From the NCBI GenBank assembly GCA_019843655.1, contig JACDQD010000009.1:1617750-1681749 (forward strand): a stretch of DNA of 64,000 nucleotides. The letters are read 5' to 3'. The first letter of the stretch is position 1. Each line of letters opens with the position of its first letter. The notes below the pieces were generated by a model that saw only the letters and a list, made by a program, of their open reading frames with translations, ran no database searches and was not told the DNA's origin. The stretch comes from Lethocerus indicus (lineage: Eukaryota > Arthropoda > Insecta > Hemiptera > Belostomatidae). Of the stretch, positions 11,751-24,429 are shown piece after piece. The position numbers and the translations under genes were made by a program.

Positions 11751-12880
11751 ACTTAATGAAATCAAATTTAAGGTAATCGATCGATAAGCCATTGATCGGT
11801 AAACCGAGGGAGCGTTCGGGGGGAAGATGCTACTGAGGGACTGAGGGATTATAGAATCAATAATATTGGTCATTTCAACAATCTTGGATAACATCAATAA
11901 TATTGGATAACTCATTAATGTGGAGAAATATTCGATAACTACACTAACTGATTGATAACTGAAGTAATATTCTAAAACATTCGGATAACTGAAAAATAGA
12001 GAATATTCCAATGTAACTTCGATACAAAAGTCAATTAGACGATTCTAAAATCCTTTAGTACGTAATAAAAACATTGGTCAATATCAATTCATATAATTTG
12101 TCATTTTTCTGGATAGGATAACAATGGAGAATCATTCATTCAACTACACTAACAGTGGATAACTGAAGTAATATTCTAAAAATTGGATATTGGATATTGA
12201 ATAGAATATTGATAACATCAATGATTTGTCCTATAACTTGGATAACCCAAATGGATAATTATAACACAATGGAGATCAAAAATAACAGTGATACATCAAG
12301 TACTATTTGTTATATTCCATCATATATATGATCGAATACATAACTCACACTATTTCATTATCAAAATGTCATCTCTGGTAACTAAGAATAATAATATTGA
12401 TGACTCACTGTTGATTACATCAAAAATGATCACATTTCAACACATCTTGGAAGGTATGGATGACTTCATCTCACACTTATTCCAAGAAATTGGTTAATAC
12501 ATTCGATTCAATTTTGGTTTTCAACAATATAAACTAACTACAAACATTGATAACTATACGATAACTTAATAACTACACTGAACAGTAATTCCAAAATTAT
12601 CTGTAACATTCGGTATCGAATGTTATAATATAATCTTTGGATTTCTTCTATATATTATAAAAATTCTATTTGGTAATTCTCATATAATATTCGTGACTCA
12701 ATGGAGAATATCGACAGTCAAATTCCGTAATGTTGGTTATACTTAACAATATTTTACTTCAATAATAAAACGATAAAACATCGGTAATCAACTATTGAAT
12801 TATTCATCAATAACATTCGATATTTATCAAGCTTATTCAACTCAGTTCTAACCAGTGAATAATAACATTCGGTAACAAGA
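11750..12880. repeat. AT-rich 'ggataac' degenerate array
   Basis: Recurrent words such as 'attggataacatcaataat', 'ataactacactaac', 'ggataactgaagtaatattc' and 'attcggtaac' return at irregular spacing of about 30-60 bp. Base composition is much more AT-rich than either side. No reading frame within it looks like a protein. Confidence 0.6.
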
Positions 12881-13336
12881 ATTTGGTTAGTATGGTTTTT
12901 AAGTATTGCTTTTACTTTCCTTCCATAAAATGGTTAACGTTTTATCAAACGCCTCGAGTATTCCATTAATTTCGTTTCAATGGAATTTTAAATTTCAGGC
13001 GTTTTGAAACATTAATACGGATTGTTGTCTGCACGAAATAGTTCAAATTTCAAAATGATATATATATGGTCTTACATTCGTTCTGAAGATTTTTTATAAA
13101 CAAACCGCCTTCGTTTCGATATAATAATTTAAGATAAGAAATAATGTTTAAACGTTAAGATTTATGCGCAATAGACCGGTGTCGGATGAGGCTGATAATG
13201 AATGGATGGATTGATGACCGGCCGAAGAAGACGTCATGGGATCGAGAGGAGGTTGATGAAAGATTGAGATGGGGGAGGAAGTCTGGGGTGAGGATATGCG
13301 GGCATGAAGAAGATTGGGTTGGTGGATGCAGATGGT

Positions 13337-13349
13337 TTTAAGATGGCAG

Positions 13350-13395
<46 letters not shown>
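13337..13395. repeat. (TA)n microsatellite
   Basis: Almost uninterrupted alternating T and A for about 55 bases. The surrounding 12880-13540 holds no gene that I can support. Confidence 0.95.
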
Positions 13396-13396
<1 letters not shown>

Positions 13397-13539
13397 TAGA
13401 GGATAGGGGTTTAGGGTTGGGTTTTTTTCCCCGCCCGTTCAATGTACTACACCAGACGAATTTATGACACACGTGCCGAAGGCGTTGAATATAATATATT
13501 ATAAGGAGGAGAAGAAATATAATATATTAGGTGTGCCCA

Positions 13540-14740
13540 AAAATATCCACAAAGACCGTATTTTCGGGCCTAAACCCTTATTGATACGATTTGTTTCAAA
13601 TTTCAGCATTTTTAAATTCAGCTGAACTAAAAACCGCATGGGCCGATTTTGGCCGATTTTGCGCCTAGAAAACATTTTGGTGCATTTATTTGCGCCGATT
13701 TAAACCACATTTTGGGCCGTGCCTAAAACCACATTTTGCTCTTAGACTAAATCTCTGAATCATGAGGGCCGATTTTGCGCCTAAAACTATGGGCGAAAAC
13801 CGCCTATTTGCGCCTAAAAACTGATGAATTTTCGGGACAATTTTGCGCCTAAAAACCACATTTTTGCTCTTATGTAACCGCATGGGCCGATTAAGTGAGA
13901 TTTTTGGACTAATTTTGCGCCTATTTTGCCTAAACCGCATTTTATGCATTTTGATTGCGCCTAAAACTGCACATTTTGTGACTCCGCCTTAATTAACGCA
14001 TTTTTGGGCCGATTAACCCTAATAACTGCAATTTTGCGCTAAATACTCTTTGCTCTTAATTAACCGCATTTTGGGCCGAGGGCCGATTTAACACTCAATA
14101 ACTTCAATTTTCGGGACAATTTTGGGCCGATTTTGCCGAATTTTCGGGACAATTTTGGTACCGCATTTTGGTGCCTAAATACCACATTTTGCAATTAACC
14201 GCATTGAGCCTAAAACCACTTATTTTGCTCTTAATTAGGACCGCATTTTTGGGCCGATTTTGCAGACCTAAAACTTCTCTTAATTAACCGCATTTTTGGG
14301 CCGATTTGAGACTAAAATCCTCATATTTTGGCCTAAAAGCATTTTTGGGTCGATTTTGCGCCTAAAACTGCATTTTGTGCCTAAAACCGCCTATTTGAGC
14401 CGATTTAGCAAGTTCAATAATTTTCCGATAATTCGCGAATAAATACCGCATTTACGGGCAAAAACTGCATTTACGGGCCGATTTTGCTCTTAAAAACCGC
14501 ATTCTTGGGCCGTTTTTACGCCTAAAAACCGAATTTTTGTGCTTAAAAAACAGCATTTTCAGCCCGAATCGATTTTGTGTTTAAAGCGGCCGAAATTGCG
14601 GTATTTCGACGCATAATCGGTTTATAGAAAAATACCGCCTGAAAATGCGGTTCCTAAGACCAAAATACGCCCGTTTCAATACCGTTTTAAGCCCAAAAAT
14701 GCAGTTTTTAGACACTAAATTGTCCCGAAAAATTGAAATC
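13540..14740. repeat. GCATTTT-family satellite array 2
   Basis: Degenerate units of about 30-40 bp ('gccgattttgcgcctaaa', 'aaccgcatttttgggcc') on the plus strand up to about 14580. The last part, about 14590-14710, is in the opposite orientation ('cccaaaaatgcagttttta', 'gaaaatgcggttcc'). Array 1 shows the same head-to-head change. Open frames inside are repeat readings. Confidence 0.8.
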
Positions 14741-14939
14741 GTATCAAATTTGGCAGAAACATCAGACCTTCCCATCCCCGATAAGCTACTTAGGGCCGAC
14801 GACCGATCGAAGACCTGAAGGGCAAATATTGGTATTTTACGTATACCTTTAGGGGGGGGGGTGGGGGGCTTACAGCTCCCTTTCGGTGTCAAATAGAATT
14901 GGCTTTTCTTAAATGTGTTCGGTTTTTATGGCTCAAATC

Positions 14940-15130
14940 GAGCAATAATATATTCCAAGTCTCAGAAAAATCGGAGGGGGAATCGTAAATTTGCCGGAAA
15001 AGTGGCAGTTTGAGAGTTGTGTCGATAATATCGGTGAATATACAGTAAATTAATAATTGAAGTTTCGTTTTTAGCAAAATAAAATGAATTCCAAAATTCA
15101 AAATGTCGATTACTTTTGGCTACCCCTAAT
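14940..15130 (+). mobile_element. Mariner-type MITE, left end missing
   Basis: The internal block 'aatttgccggaaaagtggca' and 'aataaaatgaattcc' are followed by the right terminal repeat 'aaaatgtcgattacttttgg' and 'ctacccctaatt'. The left terminal repeat (expected near 14900) is absent or unrecognisable. Confidence 0.75.
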
Positions 15131-15441
15131 TAACAAGTAGATAGGCCCTATTTAGGGGGTAATATCCGAAACAGTTTAATCATCGTTCAGCGCGATTCAC
15201 CCTCACTACTGAGGGTGGACTAATATTATCCTCAAACAGTTGGGGAGCATAGAAATTGCGTTTGGGGCCCAAAACAAGACTGTATTCGGCGTAAATTCAG
15301 TGTTTCCCGCTGTAATTTTAGCGAATGTAAACTCCGTGCCGATATTACCACAATTGAAAAGGTGGAAAAAACACCCCCCACCCCCGGAAAACACGTAATA
15401 TCCGTCGTATCGAACCGAATATTGCACCGAAGTTCAACGCA

Positions 15442-15720
15442 CCTGTTTTGCGGTCCGCGAGGGGTTGGCCGTAGGTTCTGAGTCTGGCGCCAGACCGGTT
15501 TCGGCGTTCGCCATCTTCAGTAGTCTTATTGTCTATTGTCTAATCCCAACGGACAACCCCCCCAAAGTACGACAGGACACTGGCCACAGTGAGGTGGATG
15601 ATGCCCCGAAAACATCCAAGTGACTAACACCGCTACTGAAGAAGATGGCGAGCGGCGAAACCCCGGTCTGGCGAAAGACCAACCGACCGGCGAGAGGGAG
15701 CAAGAAACACGACGAAACTA
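15442..15720. mobile_element. Foldback MITE copy
   Basis: The left end CCTGTTTTGCGG is followed by 'tccgcgaggggttgg'. The right arm runs to 'aaacacgacgaaactacag' and lacks the last 30-40 bp. The centre near 15575 contains sequence not shared with the other copies ('caaagtacgacaggacactgg'). Confidence 0.75.
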
Positions 15721-16227
15721 CAGTGATTTCTGTGCCAATCTTCTGTCCAAGAGTAGTCACGTTGAGTAGCGCACTTGATTTTCAACAGGAAGTTCTTCTC
15801 AGAGTAAAAGTGACAGGAAGACTTTTCTGTCAAAAAAAAGTGGAGGATTTGTGATTATAATTTCCGATTCCGCAGAACGCGAAACACAAGCGTTTAGCAG
15901 CGGAGTCCATTCATGTTGTTACACCTGATTTATGCCCCCCGGCCGGTGATAAATGGAGTGGGGCACAACTGCCACTCGTCCATAATTAATTGACCGGATA
16001 ATTACGCCGGTTTCGGAGGTTGTAAACCATAACACCCCGACCCCCCTATATACACAATCATCCCTCTGTGTCTCATCACAACAGCCTGCGGCCCCTCATC
16101 CACGCTCTGCTCGGGGGAGGGGTGTCTTCAGAGTCAATTTTATTCCAACGGAGAATCTACTGAACTCAGTTTCATTACGACGATAAAAACAATTCGGCGA
16201 CGAATAGATAAAAAATAGTTCAACGTA
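15721..16227. other. Anonymous DNA, no gene seen
   Basis: Contains C-rich stretches ('caccccgacccccc') and no exon-like open frame that I would defend. Confidence 0.4.
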
Positions 16228-16485
16228 CCTGTTTTGCCCGAGGGGTTTGGAATAGGGTAGATTTCGTGTCCTCACCTCGCCGTCGGACTGTTTCGGCCGT
16301 TCGCCGTCTTCAGTAGCGGTTTCAGAGTCACTATTGGGGCTCTCTGAATGTTTAAGGCATCCTCACTGCACTGTCACTCTGTCACTTGTACTGCGTTGGC
16401 TGACACCGCTACTGAAGGAAGGTGGCGAGCGGCCGAAACCGGTCCGGCGAAAGACAGAACCGGCAGCGAGACGAAATCTACGGTA
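16228..16485. mobile_element. Foldback MITE copy
   Basis: Left end CCTGTTTTGCCC, preceded by TA. Left arm with 'cgccgtcttcagtagcgg', centre near 16390, right arm 'accgctactgaaggaagg' to 'gagacgaaatctacgg'. The right terminal block is missing. Confidence 0.75.
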
Positions 16486-17295
16486 AATAAAATATGCCTA
16501 ACATAAGAGCGAAATCTGAACTCACTGAAGCGTCGAATTATATTTTTATAATCCAATTTACTCAATTTATATCGGGCCCTTAATATTGGCAAATAAATAA
16601 AACTGTGACGCTTTTTTTTTTATATTTAAAGTTTTCAACTATTTTTTCTAGCATATTCAAAGAATGAATACTGAATATGCAGTTCGGAATAACATAGTAA
16701 TTTTCACTTTTCGACTATTTCTAAGGCGATAATTGTCCCATTTTCACGCGTTTTCACGTGTTATATGCGGCAAAAAAATACTTAAATTGTAGTGTACAGA
16801 TATAAGAAAATGTAATGGGAATGTATCGATGAAATGCGATAACATTTAACGAAGGGTCGGGAAGATTCACAGCAATATTTTGTGCTTCGAAATCAAAACT
16901 GGCATGAGGGTGATTGAACTTCCTCGGACAAATATGCCCTCCAGGTTGGCTGGCTAGGATTTATTTAGGAAAAGAAGAAAAAGGAAGGAAGGAAGGAAGA
17001 ACTGGATTTGCCAAATGAACGAAATCAATTGCAGTAGAGTATATTCGGGAACAGGGTTATTCTGGTATTCCTCCCTGTTCCCTCGCTAGCACATATAACA
17101 GTTTGTACTGTTATGAACCCGTACACTCCGGCTAAGGTGATATCGACGTCAGCGAGACAACCGGTGGAGGGAGAGGAGAGGAGAGGAGAGAGAGAGAGAT
17201 CGAGAGAGAGAGCCCAAAACCCCGCCCTGAAGAGAGAGAGAGAGGGAAAATAAAGAGGAGTGATGGTCTACAGATCTGTTTTATTTCTTGTTATT
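16486..17295. other. Anonymous DNA with purine-rich run
   Basis: No gene recognised. A GA-rich run ('gagaggagaggagagagagag' type) lies at 17165-17245 and a short aaggaagg run at about 16980-17000. Confidence 0.5.
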
Positions 17296-17454
17296 TGAAT
17301 GGGCAGGAACTAACGGAAGAATTTCGAAACACCGGGACACCGCTAGGGGAATAAGAGGAGTTATTGGGCACAGCCCTGGAATAGGGGGAGAATTTAGAAT
17401 ACCCGTGTTGCTAAATACCGTAGATTCCACTTGGCTTTTCGTAATGGGAAAACA

Positions 17455-17530
17455 TCAGACGGACAACCGCCAGAGTACTGAAGCGAAAGACCGAACCGGC
17501 GAGCGGAGATGGTCATTTGGCCGCGAAAAA
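17455..17530 (+). mobile_element. Foldback MITE scrap
   Basis: 'gaagcgaaagaccgaaccgg' followed by 'cgagcggagatgg' matches the inner part of the right arm. The rest of the copy has decayed. Confidence 0.45.
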
Positions 17531-17899
17531 TATAACCACAGCCGGTGAGGTGAACGGTCTGTTTCTACAATAAAGTAATTCACAAGTGCCGGCGAAAGTT
17601 ATACCGTGGGCAGAAAATCGAAACCAACCTACACCGTGGTTCGGGGAAAATTTGAGGTTCGGTCTGTTAACTGGCAGTACAGATGGCTGAGAAGCTGGCG
17701 GCGGCCGGCCGAAACCTGTCGTCAGCCGGCGCGGTTGAAAAATATCGAGCGGAGCCTGGGCAAGAGACCTACAATAAACTTTGCCGGATTTAAAAGGCGA
17801 AATTTCCCTAGACAATGGTCTGAGGTTGGAATACCGACTCATCATCACCCGTCTTGAAAAACGTTTTCAGGTTTTTGTGGCGGTCCGAACACTGGAGGG

Positions 17900-18018
17900 T
17901 AACTGACCCGCGAAGATGGGGCGAGCGGCCGAAACCGGTCTAGCGAAAGACCGAACCGGCGAGCGGAGACAGAAAACGCGAGATCTACAGTATTCCAACC
18001 CCTCGCAGACCACAAAAC
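17900..18018 (+). mobile_element. Foldback MITE, right arm
   Basis: Right arm from 'gcgaagatggggcgagcgg' through 'accggtctagcgaaagacc' to 'tcgcagaccacaaaac'. There is no paired left arm next to it. Confidence 0.75.
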
Positions 18019-18068
18019 TAAAGAATTTAAGCCGGGATTTAAAAGGGGAAAATTTAGAATTTAGAATA

Positions 18069-18278
18069 CCCGTTTTGTGGTCTGCTAGGGGTTGGAATAC
18101 CGTAGATCATTTTACACCTGTCTTTGGGCCGAAAAAACGCTTTTCAAGGGGGGTGATTTTGTGGCGAAAAACCGACATCCGCCACGGTACAAGTGACTGA
18201 CAACGCTACTGAAGATGGGGCGTGCGGCCGAAACCGATCTAGCAAAAGACAGGCAGAAACGCACGAAATCTACCGAAA
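18069..18278. mobile_element. Foldback MITE, hybrid copy
   Basis: The left terminus 'CCCGTTTTGTGGTCTGC', preceded by TA, is followed by unrelated sequence at about 18110-18175, then by right-arm sequence 'ctactgaagatggggcg' to 'gcacgaaatctaccg'. Most of the left arm has been lost. Confidence 0.65.
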
Positions 18279-20740
18279 ATCAATTGGCTCAGAACTTTAT
18301 TCGGCCCCTCGGTCACTTTAGACTTATTTTTTGCCAAATATACAATAGAAGAGTCCAATTATTAATTGAAATTTAACACTTACATTTTTAAATCTCGAAC
18401 AGATATACCGGGCAAAGTACAAAACCAAATCTGCATGAATATGAGAGGAAAACTTCAGTATTTACAACACCGAATATTATACTTTAATAATGGAATAAAA
18501 ACGTCCGTTTATGACGTTTATTATGTACGCTTTAAGCGACCTTTAAGTCCAAAAGTGGTCGTATGAATAACTGTTTCCTTTAATTTACAGTTAGCTCCAT
18601 GCAAGGTCTCTGCTCTCGATCGGCCACAAAACGTCAACTTTAATACATAATATATCGAAATATTTCGACCGGAAAAGTGTTTCATTGAAGGCTCGAAGAA
18701 AGCCAATACGTTTCGTCTTCCGCCACCTTCAGTAGTATCCTTCGGGCGATATAACGTCCAACGGCCAAACGCTGTTGCTTCCTGGAATCCGGGAATTGGC
18801 TACGTTTCACGCTGGTATAGCTTCAATAGCTACTATAGCTATTCCCCAGGACTTAGATTTCAAGTAAGCCCATTAAAAAAGTCTAGATTTGACAGTCTAG
18901 AGGTCGTTCAAAATAACAGTTGTTTGGGAGAAATTCAAGATTACAGATCGGTCCAATTCTACCTGAGGTTACTCGAAGAAACATCAATAGAAACTGATTA
19001 GTAAAATATTTTTATGAATTAGGGTTTTTTTAAATAAAAAGAATTAGTTGTAAGTCCAAAACCGGGAAACTTTCACAACCCTTTATAACTTTCTATAGTA
19101 CACGTAATAACTGTATATTAGATAGCAATTATCTTTCTGAAAAAATAATTTTGAAAAAATTAAAAATAGGGTAAATTTCTGTGTTTTCCCCTTAGAAACT
19201 TTATTTTTTCATTCAAGTCGATTTCAAAAGTGAATATTTTTGCTCCTATTATTTAAGATAATGTAATTTTATTTCCAATTTTTTTTTTGTATCGATCTTG
19301 TCAGCAATCCATCAGGGACAAGGGTTTTTTTTCACTATTCGAGGTTTCTCCCGCCGTCAGTAGGCGTTTACGGTTGAGAATAGAGAATGAACGAAAAAAA
19401 GTTACCCTATTAATTAGCGTCGTTTTCAAGTCCTCTATTCGGACTTTTGACTTTTTTTTTAAAGGAATATCCTGTACCGGTGATGCTGCATCAAATACAC
19501 TGTCTGTCTGTATCTCAGTCTAGATAAAATAGATGAACTAGACCGGTTTTTTTTCGGCCTATTCGTGTAATATTACCGTATATATATATATATATATATA
19601 TATACCGATCGAGCAACCTGTCAGCACTGTCCCGCCGAGGGGGCTACGCGTCAATTCATCAACTCAATTCATCAATTCTCACCTCTGGAGAGGGCAAAAA
19701 GAAAAACACTGTTTGGACTGGAAGGAAACGCGAAGAATATGGAATAGACGACACGCCCGGATCGGTTTATTTATCAGGCCGAAACACAGGATTCGGAACG
19801 CCAAAACAGGATGAAATTGTTCGGACCGGAGTCCCGTCGTCATCAGTAGCACAAGTCCGGTAACGGTTGTACGAATAACGGTCTTAAAAGTCCAAATTTT
19901 CGACTTCTCTCCTTCCTCAGTACTCTGTCGCTGTATTGTCCGCTGAAGACATTGGATTTGAAGAAGATGAAGATTTGAGAAGATTTGAAGAAGATTTGAA
20001 GAGAGATCTGACAAGTACATCCCATTAAAGGTGCCTCATTTCTATCGTTCGGTTTGTTAATTAACGGAACGAAAATTGTAAAAAGTTTTACAGACGGGCT
20101 GTAAATTTCTGTTTAAAATCCAGGAACGGGATTTACGACCGGTTATCGAAAAGTGTTCGTAAGGGAAACTTTTGAAATCGGAGGAGCGGATAAATTTCTA
20201 TATGATTATGGGGACAGATTTTTATTCATTGCACTAAATCGGAAAGGAAAGAGAGGAGGAGAGAGGAGAGAAGAGCACAGAGGAGAGAGGGAGCGAAAGA
20301 TAAACAGAGATAAACGGGAGAAAAGGGGGCTGACATTAGTTCGGGCAGAGCACGTCAAGCGTATTTCCCTACAACAATAATCAATACAGTTAGAGAGAGC
20401 GAGCGAAGAGGGAGGGAGAGACCCATGAGAGGCTTTTACTCTCCAGCCGAGAGACACACATATCGACAATAGGGTATAAAGCAGAGCTCCGATATATCTA
20501 AAGCGTAGCGTTCCTCATTATCGACTAATATATTGAGTTAGTCATATTGCAAAAACCGTGGAACTTGTAATTAGAAATCGAATAATCCGAAAATGTTTGT
20601 TACCGATTGCAATCAGCCAGCCTTTGTAATTAAGTTTGTCTCCAAGCATTACTGACACTTCGAATTTTCTACACTTTACTTGCCCGAACTAAGCTAAAAT
20701 TAGCTCTTGCCTTAACGGGTCAATGGCTAGTTAATCTGCA
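18279..20740. other. Anonymous DNA, no gene seen
   Basis: AT-rich from about 18900 to 19300. A (TA)n run lies at about 19577-19605 and GA-rich runs at 20235-20330 and 20390-20430. The stretch 19925-20020 repeats 'gaagatttgaagaagatttg' units. No open frame has recognisable domain structure. Confidence 0.4.
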
Positions 20741-21190
20741 AATGGCTGCAAAAGCCCTAACAGAATTTTTGGTGTCTTACCACATGCATGCCGCTTATTG
20801 CCAATTTAAATTACGGCGTAAAGAATATCTATTTTGGCTAAAGAATTATTGCAAAAATCATAAAGATGGTAAATTGGAGCCCATGGATGCCAAGATGGTG
20901 GCCACTCTTGGCATTGATGGCATATTCGGTTTTTTATTTTGGGTCTAGAAATGGTAATAAAATGGCATAAAATTATCTTGCTAAAATAAAGGCCACTATG
21001 GCATTTTTGGAGCAATATAAAAATGCATAAGCCTTTCTGGGTTTTTGGGTCTAGATGGCATTTTTGGGGTTAAAATGGTATTTTGAGCGCTAAAAGTATT
21101 TTAGGGTTATAAATGGCATTTTTTGGGGCTAAAAATGGCCTTTCTGGGGCTGTATATGGCATTTTTGGGTCTAAACATGGCCATTTTCAC
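20740..21190 (+). repeat. GCATTTT-family array 3, diverged
   Basis: Units of about 25-60 bp such as 'atggcatttttggggctaa' and 'ggtctagaaatggta'. The core GCATTTTTGGG and following TAAAA are shared with the arrays at 5240-7290 and 13540-14740. It is therefore a diverged branch of one satellite family and not a separate repeat. The open frame across its first part is a repeat reading. Confidence 0.65.
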
Positions 21191-21680
21191 CATGACCTTA
21201 CCGTGTTTTAACGTCATTGGCCGTTATGCGTAATTAAGCATAACACCAGCGACGAAAATCACAGCGACATTAACATTTAATATTTCACTAGTTTAAGAGG
21301 GGGGGGGGCAATAAATTGAGCGAAAAGAGATATTGAAATCCATTGAAATTTTCCATACGCGTGACCCCAGCCCATAAATAATAAGTAATTAATAACGGAG
21401 CGCTATTATTATGCAGATTATCGGTTTTGGCCTACTTATTTAAAAGTCAACAACGGCGCCTTTATTTTCTCCATTAGACCCCAATAATTTCAACTCCATT
21501 TATTCTCTTTTTTAAATGATGAGAAATAAATTACTTATTTTCAATAATCGTACTGCTATAGATTTGTCACTAGAAATGTTATTAGACCGCCGTTGCAAGA
21601 AGAAACTGGGCAGTTTCTACGGTGTTGAATGGAAGGTCATAAATAACTGGTATAAGAGTAAATTCATTCAGTAGGATTTG
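21191..21680. other. Anonymous DNA, no gene seen
   Basis: No exon, repeat copy or RNA gene recognised. A run of ten or more G occurs near 21298. Confidence 0.4.
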
Positions 21681-21800
21681 GGTGTTTCTGTCTCTTCGCT
21701 GTTTTGGTCTTTCGCTAGACCGGTTTCGGCCGCTCGCCATCTTCAGTAGCGGTTTGGATGTTTTGTGGTGCATCACTGTGTCATCTGTTACCGACTGGGT
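21681..21800 (+). mobile_element. Foldback MITE, left arm
   Basis: 'gtgtttctgtctcttcgctg' then 'gtctttcgctagaccgg' and 'cgccatcttcagtagcgg'. The right arm is missing; the sequence passes into unrelated DNA after 'catcactgtgtc'. Confidence 0.7.
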
Positions 21801-21839
21801 GGGTAACACTTGTAACGTTGGCCACAAAATAGTAATTCA

Positions 21840-22545
21840 TTCACTTCACCCTCGTTGCTACTGTGAACTTATTTACCTTTCTTCTGTAATTTCAAGTGTG
21901 CTCGTAAACACCGTAGGCTAATTTCGCTTGGTAACAGATTTATTTTTACGCTTTCAATACTGGTACCGAACGCCGCCGGCGGCAGATGATATTGTTGTTG
22001 AAGAAACCGTTCGCGAATCGGAAATTGGCGACCATTATAAAAGCAACACGAACATTTACAACTTTTAGTGCAATTTAACGGCTGGCGATTTGTATAAAAC
22101 AGTATTCACAGGCAACAAAAGTCATCCGATGGATAAGCAATTTCCTTTCCGGCCGATACCATTGCAATAATGAAAGAAACTCATGTTTCAAAATTGTTCG
22201 TCTTATAAAAGAAATTTCCAATAAAATCCGACAGCCAAAATAGGGTACCAATTTTTACTTTTAATCAAGATCGCTATTCCTTCACCCTCGTACCTAGATT
22301 CGACACGGTCTTTGCCAGATTGTCTCAGATATTTTTACGGGATAATGTCACCGTGTTTTCAGACACTCAACTTCCTCAACGACTTTGATGTCCGTCGCCG
22401 ATCCGGAATCGGAGCCCACCGTAGGCCGATTTCACAAAGGTAAGGAGTTTCCCGGTTGATAATCTCGTGGTTTATTTCCGACCGACATTATTTCGGAGAA
22501 TAGAAACAGAGGAAAATTCACTGCAGTGACGCAGTGATCGGTGAG
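21840..22545. other. Anonymous DNA, no gene seen
   Basis: Open frames are short and unremarkable. No similarity to the other repeat families of the window was noticed. Confidence 0.4.
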
Positions 22546-22547
22546 TT

Positions 22548-22640
22548 ACCTATCGCTGCCGTTTGGTCTTTGCTATGTGGCCGCTCGCCATTCGCCACTC
22601 AATAAGCGGTGGTTGTCCGTTGTCAGACCGAACGGAAAAT
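22548..22640 (+). mobile_element. Foldback MITE, strongly diverged left arm
   Basis: 'gctgccgtttggtctttgct' followed by 'ggccgctcgccattcgcc'. Hairpin 2 has been altered, and the copy is identifiable only from these two blocks. Confidence 0.4.
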
Positions 22641-23079
22641 TTTCCGCCGGCACTTGGATGATATTGGACGCAGTTGAAGAAACACGATTGGAATCAATAA
22701 TGTGAAAGAAACCGATAGAAACTGAATTGGCTAGAGGCCACAAACCGGTTATAAAAACAGCGGCGAGAATTTCGCAGATAAAATCCAGAAACACTACAAC
22801 TTTAAGTGTTTAACCTACAGTATTTCAACTTATACATTAAGATTATGCCTTTCGGCCTAGTGTCTGCTTAGATTACGAAATTGGCCTTGGAAATTTTTAC
22901 GACGGATCTTTTGTACCGAGACCGGTGTCTCGGCCGTTTCAGAGTTGTCTTAAACTCTTGTGCACAAAAGCACTCCGTCAAGGATGGACTGTTGCATCTA
23001 CCGTTGCATCGCGACAGCACAGGCCGTTTGAGGATTCCATTAGAGGATTCTGTTTTTTTGTAACCTTCGGGCATATCTC

Positions 23080-23290
23080 ATTCTGTAGGTTCGTGAGGAA
23101 GTCTGTCTCCTATCGCCGCCTTTGCTATGCTGACATCCCCTCCCCGCCACTGACGGTGGTTGTCCGTTTTCCCGTTAATGCCGAAGATTGGCCGGAATTG
23201 CCAAGCTTTCCGATCAGCGAAAGCTTTCGGTCACTTGCAAACCACCGGCGGTGGAGAGGAGACGCCCGGAGACAAGCTGCACAACCTATT
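23080..23290. mobile_element. Foldback-like palindrome, diverged core
   Basis: Starts 'gtaggttcgtgaggaagtc' and 'gtctcctatcgccgcc' and ends 'aaaccaccggcggtggagag'. It has the outer arm sequence of the family but its middle differs from all other copies. A 172-codon open frame on the plus strand runs across it; given its repeat content I do not regard it as a gene. Confidence 0.45.
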
Positions 23291-23904
23291 TTTAGGAAAT
23301 ACGAACCTACGGTAGATCTAATATTCTTGATTAGCGATTCCACCATTCTTGGCGTGTCCGTAGATAAAATAGCTTCAGACGTGATTCAACATCGTCCGTT
23401 CGATCTGGTTTACCTGACTTGCATGTTTCAGGGCGTCATATGAACATTTGTGGTGTTTTTGGGCAGGATTGAAAAACAACTCACACCGCATACTCGCACT
23501 TAGCCGTATGGGCTGGAATACGGCCCCGGTGTAGCGAAGTCTGACATAATCGGATCCTCACGTTGTAGAGTCGACCCGGTTTCGCTGCTCGCAATAGTGA
23601 GGATTTCAAAGTATAACGACTAACAGCAGCGTGAGTTTCGAAACCAGCTCACGCCTTATGTTCTAGCAAAAGACCATTCATCGGCGAGTCGCGACAGAAA
23701 CATCGTAGAAAACCTTCGCGGCAAAGGTATACACCGGAAAGTTTCAAAAATTTCTAATTACGCATACGGCGTCCGAACCCCAATCAACAGTGGTTTACGG
23801 GGAAAATTGAAAATCGGAAAATCACTCCTGTGAACCACAAAATCGTCCGTAATAGAAGTTTTGCGAGATACCATTTCGAGGAAAATTGGTCAACTTGTAC
23901 TGCA

Positions 23905-24090
23905 TTGACGCAGTGACAGTGTGGTGGGATCTACGAAAAACATCCAAAGCCGTGTCAGGCACACCGAGCGCTACTGCGCTGGCGAGCGGCCGACAAACCG
24001 GTGTCTAGTCACTGACCGGCACAGCATAGGAGACAGAAACATCACTAACGAACCTACAGTACAGAAACCTCGCATATTCGGCGAGGAGAC
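23905..24090 (+). mobile_element. Foldback MITE, right arm
   Basis: 'gcgctactgcgctggcgagc', 'ggccgacaaaccggtg', 'gagacagaaacatcac' and 'gaacctacagtacag' in family order, with losses. The hairpin-1 partner is degraded. Confidence 0.55.
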
Positions 24091-24429
24091 CATTTCCGCT
24101 GATAGAGCGAATTGCAGCTTGCTTACTGAGGTTCAGCTGATTATAGAGAGTGTCCAAAACTATTGAGGATTGAAAACACATGCCACGTGTTGTACTCGAC
24201 ATATTTTAGTCCAAAGTGTTAAAAGTGACTACAGCGCTATGGCTCCCCACCTGTGTGCGTTTCGAGAGTTGACCTTCAACGCCTCTATGTTCAACCGAAA
24301 TATCATCGCTCATTCGCGTTTACGCGTAATAGCGCGGGCTAAATGAGCGCAAGTGGTTCAGAATTCCCTGCATACGGCGTGCATTCATCGCAATTGCTAA
24401 CTTCTTTGCTAAGATCTCCGTACGTAACT

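Noticed and set aside
13444..13560. Possible mariner terminal repeat ('ttaggtgtgcccaaaaatat')
   Set aside because: Matches the MITE end for only about 14 bases and has no partner; it merges into the GCATTTT satellite.
22925..23443. 172-codon open frame, the longest in the window
   Set aside because: It crosses a foldback-like palindrome, has no recognisable domain, and mixed hydrophobic and arginine-rich parts typical of chance frames.
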